Source of the DNA: Rhodobiaceae bacterium
Lineage (GTDB): Bacteria; Pseudomonadota; Alphaproteobacteria; Micropepsales; Micropepsaceae
Assembly: GCA_009885515.1 (NCBI GenBank)
Contig: VFKO01000047.1
Span: 1-5,338, forward strand
Reading direction: 5' to 3'
Length of the DNA stretch: 5,338 bases
The notes below the pieces were generated by a model. That model saw only the letters and a program-made list of their open reading frames with translations. It was not told where the DNA came from and made no database searches. Below are positions 1-5,323 of the stretch, one piece after another (within the stretch, counting starts at the first letter, position 1; every line of letters begins with the position of its first letter). The position numbers were made by a program, and so were the translations under genes.

Positions 1-387
1 CTTACGATTTCCGAGCCAAAACTTGACAAACTGAGACGTGAACTCCTACATGCCGCATCTTTGGATCAAACCCTTGACAGTCATGGCCTTCGCGACCACC
101 TCAGGCAACGGGGGTACGCGGATGTTTGTGAGCGATTGGAGCGGCGGCCGATGCTCAAATCCATGGCAATGACTCGGACAGAAACCGCGCATGGCGACGT
201 GCTGCGGGAGTTTCGTCATGTGCTCGCCCGCTTTCGTAAATTGACCGAACTAGAGACCGAACGTTCACTGGCGGCAGAAGCCTTTAAGCGCGAGGGGACG
301 GAAGAAAATTTTGCCCGGCTGCGCGCGATCGATCACGAGCTTCATTCGGCCACAGGCGCGGAGGCTGGCCCTCCCGACGCTTTCTGA
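1..387 (+). CDS. dnaG: DNA primase DnaG, C-terminal part (5' end outside window)
   Basis: The frame is open from the first base to the TGA at 385-387, giving 128 residues of a protein that starts to the left. No zinc-binding or TOPRIM motifs are in view, only the tail. It is a helical, charged stretch with the spacing of Leu, Arg and Glu expected of the C-terminal helicase-interaction domain of alphaproteobacterial primases: an LRRELL motif near residue 11, LRDHLRQRG near residue 30, and a late AAEAFKREGTEENFARL segment. DnaG makes the RNA primers for replication, and this domain contacts the replicative helicase DnaB at the fork. The call rests as much on position as on sequence, since dnaG immediately before rpoD is a conserved arrangement. 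The stop lies 81 bases before the preferred rpoD start, so shared transcription is possible. The TTG at 61 is internal and should not be taken as a start. Identification is confident by context, moderate by sequence alone. Confidence 0.8.
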   Translation, partial: LTISEPKLDKLRRELLHAASLDQTLDSHGLRDHLRQRGYADVCERLERRPMLKSMAMTRTETAHGDVLREFRHVLARFRKLTELETERSLAAEAFKREGTEENFARLRAIDHELHSATGAEAGPPDAF

Positions 388-468
388 CATTCACATCAGG
401 CGGTGCGGTTTTTCGTTTCCGTCAATATTCATCAACAACCTTACGCAGCGAGCAGAATTGACGACGCC

Positions 469-2922
469 GTGACAAAGAACAAGACAGCAGAACGCAAAGT
501 TTCGTCCGCTAAGGACAAAGCAGGGGCGCACAGCAAACCTGAAAAAAAACCTCATGCGAAAGCGGCGGGTAAAGTCGCCGTGAAGCCCAAGGCTATGGAT
601 TTGAAATCGATCTTGAAAGCGATGGTCAGACCCTTGCCGCCGCCGAAGCCCAGGCCAGCAAAGCCTGTGGTGCCACCGCAGGCCAGTACCGCAAAGTCGA
701 CGACAGAAGCGAAAGAGTCCGGAAAAAATATGCCAAAAGTAACGGGTACCGCCGCGCAGAAGATCCCGCAAAAATCAGGCGGGGCTGCAGGCAAGCAGGC
801 GGCTGCAAAAGCCGGGGAGGCGCGCGAGGGTCAGGCCACTGAGGAGCGGCAAGAGTCGCTGCTTGATCTCACCGATGCTGCCGTCAAGAAAATGATCGCG
901 CGCGCGAAGACGCGCGGGTTTGTGACCCTCGATGAGTTGAACAAGGTGTTGCCGTCGGAGCGCGTGTCGTCCGAGCAGATCGAAGACACGATGGCTATGC
1001 TCAATGATATGGGCATCAACGTCACCGAAGCTGAAGAAAAAGACGAAGAAGAAGGTGAAGCCGGCGGGGCGGTTGCGCTGGCCCGGGAAGAATCGGCGGT
1101 CGCAAAAGTCGAGACCGAGGTGAATGAGCGCACGGACGATCCGGTGCGCATGTATCTGCGCGAGATGGGAACGGTTGAGCTGCTGTCGCGCGAAGGCGAA
1201 ATCGCTATCGCCAAGCGGATCGAAGCCGGGCGCGAGTTGATGATCGGCGCTTTGTGCGAAAGCCCGTTGACCTTCGAAGCCATCATGGTGTGGCGCGACG
1301 AGTTGAACGAAGGCAAGATTTTGCTGCGCGACATTATTGATCTTGAAGCGACCTATGGCGGCGGACCGGAAGGCAAAGCGGCGGCGCTGGCACTGGCGGC
1401 ACAGGGCGGCATTGCAACTCCGCCTGAATTTGGCGGTGCAGCTCCCGGTTTGCCTGGAGCTCCGGGTGCGCCTGGAGGGTTTCCGCAAGGGCCCAGACCG
1501 TATATGCCGCCCAAGCCGATGCTGCGCGTCGTGCCGCAGCCGTTTCAGCCAAGGCCGGTGCCGGCGCCGGTTGTCAGGGTCGATCCCGATGACGTGACGG
1601 CGGTCGAAGCGCCTGTGCGCGTCGAAGAAGATTTGGGCGAGGATGACGAAGGCAGCTTGTCGCTCGCCGCGATGGAAGCGGTGTTGAAGCCCACGATTCT
1701 TGAGACGTTCGACGAGATTGCAGGCCTCTATAAAAAACTCGGCAAGCTGCAGGACGCGGAAGTCGAAGCGCATTTGTCCAGCGAAGAATTATCGACGAGC
1801 CAGGACCGGCGCTTCAAGAAGCTGAAGAACGATACGATCGATCTGGTCAAGAGCCTGCGCCTGAACAACGCCCGCATCGAGGCGTTGGTCGAGCAGATGT
1901 ATTCGATCAATAAGCGCCTGGTGATGCTGGAATCGCGTCTGATGCGTCTGGCAGAAGCACACGGCGTGGGTCGCGAAGATTTCTTGAAGGAATACGAGAA
2001 CGAAGAGCTTGACCCCAACTGGATCAAGCGCGTCGGGCGGTTGACGCGGCGTGGTTGGAAAGACTTCGCCAACGAAGAGAAAGATCGCGTGCGCGATCTG
2101 CGGACTGAGGTGCAGACTTTGGCGCAGGAAATGCGCCAGCCGATCACCGAGTTCAAGCGCATCGTGCGCACGGCCCAGAAGGGCGAGCGCGAAGCGCGCC
2201 AGGCCAAGAAGGAAATGGTCGAGGCGAACTTGCGCCTGGTGATTTCGATCGCCAAGAAATACACCAATCGTGGCTTGCAGTTCCTGGATTTGATTCAGGA
2301 AGGCAATATCGGGTTGATGAAGGCGGTCGACAAGTTCGAGTACCGGCGCGGGTACAAATTTTCGACCTATGCGACGTGGTGGATCAGGCAGGCGATCACG
2401 CGTTCGATCGCCGATCAGGCGCGCACGATCCGCATTCCGGTGCATATGATCGAGACGATCAACAAGCTGGTGCGTACCTCGCGCCAAATGCTGCACGAGA
2501 TCGGCCGCGAGCCCACGCCCGAGGAACTCGCCGAGAAGCTGGCGATGCCTTTGGAGAAGGTGCGCAAGGTTTTGAAGATCGCGAAGGAGCCGATTTCTCT
2601 TGAGACGCCGATCGGCGACGAGGAAGATTCGCATCTGGGGGATTTCATCCCGGACACCAACGCGATCCTGCCCATCGATGCGGCGATCCAATCGAATCTT
2701 CGCGAGACGACGACGCGGGTTTTGGCCTCGCTGACGCCGCGCGAAGAGCGCGTGCTGCGCATGCGCTTCGGTATCGGCATGAACACCGATCACACGCTGG
2801 AAGAAGTGGGTCAGCAGTTCTCGGTGACGCGCGAACGCATTCGTCAGATCGAGGCCAAGGCGCTGAGGAAGCTGAAGCATCCGAGCAGGTCGCGGAAGCT
2901 GAGGAGCTTTTTAGATAATTAA
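469..2922 (+). CDS. rpoD: RNA polymerase housekeeping sigma factor RpoD (sigma-70)
   Basis: This is the primary sigma factor, which directs RNA polymerase to -35/-10 promoters. From GTG 469 it has 817 residues. Region 1.1 is at about 125-190 (LLDLTDAAVKKMI onward, ending in an acidic run), region 1.2 at 222-256 (DDPVRMYLREMG), and the non-conserved region at about 257-575. Region 2 is at about 578-653 and includes GNIGLMKAVDKFEY and the promoter-melting/-10 motif FSTYATWWIRQAITRS. Region 3 is at 654-729 (IRIPVHMIETINK; EPISLETPIGDEEDSHLGDF). Region 4 is at 755-817, with the -35-reading helix-turn-helix near 775-802 (VTRERIRQIEAKALRKL). All conserved regions are intact. Oddities are about 125 Lys/Ala/Pro-rich residues before region 1.1 and a Pro/Gly-rich insertion at 301-384. 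An in-frame GTG at 403 would add 22 residues. I prefer 469 because the protein then begins with the usual Lys-rich stretch, but neither start has a convincing Shine-Dalgarno. Confidence 0.97.
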   Translation: MTKNKTAERKVSSAKDKAGAHSKPEKKPHAKAAGKVAVKPKAMDLKSILKAMVRPLPPPKPRPAKPVVPPQASTAKSTTEAKESGKNMPKVTGTAAQKIPQKSGGAAGKQAAAKAGEAREGQATEERQESLLDLTDAAVKKMIARAKTRGFVTLDELNKVLPSERVSSEQIEDTMAMLNDMGINVTEAEEKDEEEGEAGGAVALAREESAVAKVETEVNERTDDPVRMYLREMGTVELLSREGEIAIAKRIEAGRELMIGALCESPLTFEAIMVWRDELNEGKILLRDIIDLEATYGGGPEGKAAALALAAQGGIATPPEFGGAAPGLPGAPGAPGGFPQGPRPYMPPKPMLRVVPQPFQPRPVPAPVVRVDPDDVTAVEAPVRVEEDLGEDDEGSLSLAAMEAVLKPTILETFDEIAGLYKKLGKLQDAEVEAHLSSEELSTSQDRRFKKLKNDTIDLVKSLRLNNARIEALVEQMYSINKRLVMLESRLMRLAEAHGVGREDFLKEYENEELDPNWIKRVGRLTRRGWKDFANEEKDRVRDLRTEVQTLAQEMRQPITEFKRIVRTAQKGEREARQAKKEMVEANLRLVISIAKKYTNRGLQFLDLIQEGNIGLMKAVDKFEYRRGYKFSTYATWWIRQAITRSIADQARTIRIPVHMIETINKLVRTSRQMLHEIGREPTPEELAEKLAMPLEKVRKVLKIAKEPISLETPIGDEEDSHLGDFIPDTNAILPIDAAIQSNLRETTTRVLASLTPREERVLRMRFGIGMNTDHTLEEVGQQFSVTRERIRQIEAKALRKLKHPSRSRKLRSFLDN

Positions 2923-2931
2923 GAGGGTGCG

Positions 2932-3198
2932 ATGCCGACGGTCTCGTTCTTCTATGGCATCGCCGTTCGAATGTACTTGCGCGACCATCCGCCGCCGCAT
3001 TTCCACGCTGTTTATCAGCAATTCGAAGCGAATGTGAGCATCGAAACCGGCGAGATCATCGAGGGTCGGCTGCCGGTAGCAGCGCGGCGCATGGTTAAGG
3101 ATTGGGCCTTGCTAAGGCGAGATGCGTTGCTGCAAAATTGGCAGAATGCGCGGCAGGGTCTGCCGATGCGCAAGATTGCAGGATTGGACGATGATTAA
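2932..3198 (+). CDS. DUF4160 domain small protein
   Basis: An 88-residue protein that is essentially one domain. It carries the family signature: an aromatic/hydrophobic start (VSFFYGIAVRMY), then the DHPPPHFHA motif at about residues 18-26, a strand ending in SIETGEIIEG, then LP and a helix with Val-x-x-Trp and NWQNARQG. The Asp/His-rich DHxPPHFHA motif is the most conserved feature of DUF4160, and its histidines could bind metal or act in catalysis, but I know of no established biochemical activity. ATG 2932 follows the rpoD stop by 9 bases and has a plausible Shine-Dalgarno, AGAGGG, at 2923-2928, so it may be translated from the rpoD transcript. The next gene starts inside its last codons. 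DUF4160 and DUF2442 genes commonly occur side by side, and a toxin-antitoxin-like role is a reasonable guess, not a demonstrated one. There is no signal peptide or membrane segment, so it should be cytoplasmic. Confidence 0.9.
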   Translation: MPTVSFFYGIAVRMYLRDHPPPHFHAVYQQFEANVSIETGEIIEGRLPVAARRMVKDWALLRRDALLQNWQNARQGLPMRKIAGLDDD

Positions 3199-3457
3199 AG
3201 TCACGAAGCTAAAATATCTGGGTGGCCACCGGATCCGGTTTTGGTTTTCCGACGATTCGACCGGGGAACTCGACTTTTCCAAAATCGTCGCTGAGCCGGG
3301 CGAAATGATCGTGCCATTGCGCGACAGTGCATTTTTCGCGCAAGCATTTCTGGAATTTGGCGCGCCGACTTGGCCGAACGGCTACGACATATCTCCCGGC
3401 GCGTTGTTTCTGGAAATGAAAGAAGCCGGATTGGTTCGGCGAGAAGAGGTTGTTTAG
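3191..3457 (+). CDS. DUF2442 domain small protein, partner of the DUF4160 gene
   Basis: An 88-residue cytoplasmic protein. The start is taken at ATG 3191, which overlaps the end of the DUF4160 gene by 8 bases, the pattern of translational coupling. An earlier in-frame ATG at 3122 would lie deep inside the upstream gene and adds residues unlike the family. The DUF2442 features are visible in order: a VTKLKYLGGHRIRFWFSDD strand pair near the start, GELDFSKIV, then GEMIVPLRD near residues 37-45, FFAQAFLEFG, and the family hallmark PTWPNGYDISP near 58-68. The fold is small and beta-rich. No enzymatic residues are obvious, and I know of no established function for the family. Its tight coupling to DUF4160 argues that the two proteins act together, perhaps as a complex. 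The copy appears complete, unlike the paralogue that follows. Confidence 0.9.
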   Translation: MIKVTKLKYLGGHRIRFWFSDDSTGELDFSKIVAEPGEMIVPLRDSAFFAQAFLEFGAPTWPNGYDISPGALFLEMKEAGLVRREEVV

Positions 3458-3484
3458 CGGCGGCTGCAATCGGGAATTTTATCG

Positions 3485-3763
3485 ATGAGCAAAACCAAAT
3501 TTCCGATGGTCGATGTCGTCGAAGTAAAAGCGCTTGACGCTACGCGCATCTGGGTCCGTTTTTCGGATGGTGCAGAGGGCGTGCGCGACTTGAGCGAAAT
3601 GCTGCAGGAAAGCGGCGAAATGATTGTGCCGTTGCGCGACAATGGATGGCTGCGATGGAACGCGATGGTCGCGGTCCTTGGTCGCCTGCGTTGCTCGCGG
3701 ATGGCGAAAGGCGGTATCGCAAGTACTTGCGAACCGGCCTTACGATATCGTTGGAAGAGATGA
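3485..3763 (+). pseudogene. Second DUF2442 copy, C-terminal half lost
   Basis: The frame encodes 92 residues, but only the first 52 or so (bases 3485 to about 3640) look like DUF2442. It opens with MSKTKFPMVDVVEVKALD, then TRIWVRFSDG, EGVRDLSEML, and GEMIVPLRD identical to the upstream copy. The expected FFA...FGAPTWPNGYD block is missing. After PLRD the frame reads a Trp/Arg/Cys-rich sequence with no family resemblance, and over those bases a different frame (3646-3858) has the better protein. The simplest reading is a paralogue truncated by recombination or deletion just after base 3641. The start at ATG 3485 is 27 bases after the first DUF2442 stop, with only a weak CGGGA as a possible ribosome site. 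The remnant might still fold in part. I rate it broken rather than a variant because the lost block is the family's most conserved one. Confidence 0.65.
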
Positions 3764-3858
3764 AGGCTTGGGTGAACAGCTGGGGGACCGACAGCGAACT
3801 GCCGGTTCCAAAAGTTCGGAGAATTCGACGTGTCCGGTCAAGGCGTGGCGAGATTTAA
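3646..3858 (+). CDS. Short antitoxin-like protein or fragment
   Basis: A 70-residue frame, +1 relative to the truncated DUF2442. Starts at ATG 3646 and ATG 3655 are both possible, and neither has a clear Shine-Dalgarno. The middle, about residues 29-55, has the pattern Arg-x-Gly-Leu-Thr-Ile-Ser-Leu-Glu-Glu-Met-Lys-Ala-Trp followed by SWGTDSELPVPK. From memory this resembles the C-terminal part of short antitoxins that accompany ParE/RelE-type toxins, where a 'GR-x-V/I-S-x-EE-x-x-AW-x-x-SWGT-x-NELP-x-P' pattern wraps the toxin. The usual N-terminal DNA-binding portion is not evident, and no toxin follows: 3859-3987 shows nothing recognisable. The last 15 residues are Arg-rich. It could be an orphan antitoxin, the tail of a fused gene, or a remnant. 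Because it begins exactly where the DUF2442 homology stops, the two together look like a recombination junction between two small-protein loci. Family assignment is tentative. Confidence 0.45.
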   Translation: MAAMERDGRGPWSPALLADGERRYRKYLRTGLTISLEEMKAWVNSWGTDSELPVPKVRRIRRVRSRRGEI

Positions 3859-3934
3859 CACCTCGGTTCGGCATACGAGAATATGCGCGTGCCAGTTCGC
3901 GCCAGGGGCGAAGTCGAATGAAACGCGCGTCTGT

Positions 3935-3964
3935 TTGGCCTCGGCGGCCGATGCTTGATATACT
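3935..3964 (+). promoter_or_regulatory. Candidate sigma-70 promoter of the FGE-family gene
   Basis: TTGGCC (3935-3940, four of six consensus positions) is followed by an 18-base spacer and TATACT (3959-3964). A TG lies at 3956-3957, one base before the -10, as in an extended -10 element. Initiation would fall near 3971, leaving a leader of roughly 17 bases before ATG 3988. This would give the secreted-protein gene its own promoter independent of rpoD. It is predicted from sequence only. Confidence 0.5.
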
Positions 3965-3976
3965 CGGACGCCGAAG

Positions 3977-3984
3977 AGGGAGGA
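3977..3984 (+). promoter_or_regulatory. Shine-Dalgarno fixing the FGE-family start
   Basis: AGGGAGGA is the strongest ribosome-binding site in the window outside the right edge. It ends 3 bases before ATG 3988 and 9 bases before ATG 3994, which are in the same frame. The second spacing is closer to ideal. Either start gives the same signal peptide. The site supports initiation in this frame, not in the longer overlapping frame from 3624, so the protein is split by a frameshift. Confidence 0.65.
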
Positions 3985-3987
3985 CCG

Positions 3988-4926
3988 ATGCGTATGGTCG
4001 TCAGACTGATCGTCGCTGGATTGGGCGCAATTGGAGCCGTCGCACCGGCACAGGCGGCCGAACGTTTCGCGATTGCTCCGACTGTCCGCTGATGGTCACG
4101 GTGCCCGGCGGGTCGTTTCAGATGGGCTCGAGCCCGAATGCGATTTCGAGCGCCGTCAGCGAAGGTGACAAAGCCGAGCACCTTCAAGACGAGACGCCGC
4201 AACACGATGTTCAAGTGAAACAGTTCTCGATGTCGGTCACCGAAGTCACGCGCGATCAGTTCGACGCCTTCGTGCGTGCTACGGGTCACAAGGCGGGCGG
4301 ACCATGTTGGGTTTGGAACAAGGGAGAAAACAAGTTCGTTGAGTCCAACGCCAACGACTGGCGCGATCCAGGATTTAGCCAAGGCGGAAATCATCCGGTG
4401 GTGTGCGTGAATTGGAATGATGCAAGAGCGTATGTTCTCTGGCTCAGTCAGAAAACAGGCAAAGACTACAGACTGCCGACAGAGGCGGAATGGGAATACG
4501 CGGCGAGAGCAGGCACTTCGGCTCCACGCTACTGGGGCTGGGACAACGTTTCTGCTTGCCACAACGCCAATGTTGCCGATTTGACGGCAGCAAGCGGCCT
4601 TGACGCGAAGCCTGCATCAATTTTTCAATGCACTGATGGCTATGTTTACACTGCACCGGTCGCGCAATTTCAGGCCAATGCTTTCGGCCTAAATGATACG
4701 CTGGGTAACGTCTGGGAGTGGACTGAGGACGGATTAGTACAACACGTCGTACAACAGCGCACCAATTAACGGTTCGGCATGGTTAGTCGTCGATTGTCCT
4801 CTCCGCGTCAATCGCGGCGGCTCGTGGAACTACGGTCCATGGGGCGTCCGTGCCGCGAACCGGGGCAGGGGCCCCGCTACTGTCCGGGGCGACAATCAGG
4901 GTATCCGCGTCGTGAGAACAAATTAG
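3988..4926 (+). pseudogene. Exported SUMF1/FGE-sulfatase-family protein with two frameshifts
   Basis: Three segments in two frames together make one protein of about 312 residues. Segment one (ATG 3988 to about 4062) is a signal peptide: two Arg, a hydrophobic core LIVAGLGAIGAVA, and an AQA cleavage site near residue 23, so the product would be periplasmic. Segment two, in the next frame from about 4065, opens FRDCSDCPLM, then VPGGSFQMGS, PQHDVQVKQF, VCVNWNDARAY, YRLPTEAEWEYAARAGT and FGLNDTLGNVWEWTED, all hallmarks of the formylglycine-generating-enzyme fold (PF03781). Segment three, back in the first frame from about 4738 to TAG 4924-4926, gives RVNRGGSW, VRAANR and GIRVVRT, the family's C-terminal motif. 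Shifts lie near 4062-4068 and 4731-4738, and their effects on frame cancel. The RGGSW region lacks the paired cysteines of true sulfatase-activating FGEs, so even the intact ancestor was probably not a sulfatase activator. Sequencing error is an alternative to true decay. Confidence 0.85.
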
Positions 4927-4985
4927 CTCTCGAATCGGCGTATCATTTTGCTCTTGGCTAGCTCGAGCGGTTGATTAGTTCCCGC

Positions 4986-4998
4986 GAATTTCAAATTC
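4986..4998. repeat. Perfect 13-base palindrome GAATTTCAAATTC
   Basis: Two 6-base arms (GAATTT and AAATTC) flank a single central C. With a one-base centre it cannot form a good hairpin, so if functional it would be a binding site for a dimeric protein, not a terminator. It lies 60 bases after the FGE-family stop and about 95 bases before the next promoter candidate. It is AT-rich against a GC-rich background but short enough to be chance. Confidence 0.3.
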
Positions 4999-5092
4999 AC
5001 GCAAGGTGATCGGGCAATTGCGGCTTCGACAACGACACCAGCTTTGGCTCATTCGCGGGCGGCGGGTGCCGATTTTGGGGTGGCGATTGCGC

Positions 5093-5121
5093 TTGACAGG
5101 CTGACCCTGTTATGTTCTACT
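5093..5121 (+). promoter_or_regulatory. Strong sigma-70-type promoter candidate
   Basis: A perfect TTGACA (5093-5098) is followed by a 17-base spacer and TCTACT (5116-5121, four of six consensus positions), with TG at 5113-5114 completing an extended -10. Initiation would be near 5128. The transcript would run rightward through the AAAGGAGA motif at 5197-5204 towards the right edge. No complete gene follows within the window, so the promoter's natural target is either outside or has been displaced. Confidence 0.55.
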
Positions 5122-5176
5122 TGCTTATATTTGTGTTTTGCGGAGTCGGCGGCAAAGATGCTGCGGGCGGGCGCGG

Positions 5177-5302
5177 ATGTTGGGGACCATCAACGTGAAA
5201 GGAGACAGTGTAAAATCATATGCGTGTGTGTCACCTGATTGTCCGGAAAATGGGGAAGAGCGGCGGGGTTTTGAATATTTTCGCGCGGAATCTGTCACCT
5301 AA
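5177..5302 (+). CDS. Doubtful 41-codon reading frame
   Basis: ATG 5177 to TAA 5300-5302 encodes 41 residues with a reasonable composition: an N-terminal MLGTINVKGDS, two Cys in a CVSPDC arrangement near residues 17-22, and a charged ENGEERRGFEYF segment. It lies about 50 bases downstream of the predicted transcription start. The start has only a G-rich upstream stretch, not a clear Shine-Dalgarno, and the stop lies inside one of the TGTCACCTAA repeats. I recognise no family. A competing start is ATG 5220, which sits 15 bases after the AAAGGAGA motif and stays open to the right edge for 39 codons. The spacing is long for a ribosome site and the encoded residues are uninformative. Either frame could be the truncated start of a gene disrupted by an insertion. 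Confidence 0.2.
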   Translation: MLGTINVKGDSVKSYACVSPDCPENGEERRGFEYFRAESVT

Positions 5303-5323
5303 GTTTTCGCAACTGTCACCTAA
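5229..5323. repeat. Three direct repeats of TGTCACCTRA, possible insertion-sequence end
   Basis: Copies lie at 5229-5238 (TGTCACCTGA), 5293-5302 (TGTCACCTAA) and 5314-5323 (TGTCACCTAA). The last two extend to CTGTCACCTAA followed by (A)GTTTT and are 21 bases apart, two DNA turns. The first is 64 bases from the second and is followed by a TTGTCCGG stretch. Several short direct repeats beginning TGT are typical of insertion-sequence termini that bind transposase at multiple sites, as in the IS21 family, where the transposase gene begins about 100 bases inside. No transposase is visible because the window ends. The left boundary, if real, would be near 5227-5229. The family name is a guess. Confidence 0.4.

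Noticed and set aside
22..78. TTGACA hexamers at about 23 and 73 as promoters
   Set aside because: Both lie inside the dnaG coding frame and lack a matching -10 at a proper distance.
775..1773. 332-codon minus-strand frame opposite rpoD
   Set aside because: Arg/His/Phe-rich antisense shadow of a clearly coding GC-rich gene; no family features.
1789..2880. 363-codon minus-strand frame opposite rpoD regions 2-4
   Set aside because: It lies entirely opposite the most conserved part of rpoD, and its His/Arg/Leu-rich composition follows from the sense codons.
4060..4070. Programmed ribosomal frameshift in the FGE-family gene
   Set aside because: No slippery heptamer, stimulatory Shine-Dalgarno or downstream hairpin is visible, the family is not known for frameshifting, and a second shift occurs later.
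3855..4562. 235-codon minus-strand frame opposite the FGE-family gene
   Set aside because: The + strand has signal peptide and domain motifs; the antisense product resembles nothing and has no ribosome site.
3624..4769. Reading 3624-4769 as one intact 381-residue protein
   Set aside because: Only bases from about 4065 look like the FGE family. The first 145 residues are Arg-rich noise overlapping other genes, and the proper signal peptide and Shine-Dalgarno are in another frame.
4779..4961. 60-codon + strand frame after the FGE-family break
   Set aside because: It covers the true FGE C-terminus in the wrong frame; the RGGSW and GIRVVRT motifs are read in the frame ending at 4926.
4961..4968. 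GCTCGAGC palindrome as a terminator stem
   Set aside because: Eight bases with no loop and no following T-run; it cannot act as a rho-independent terminator.
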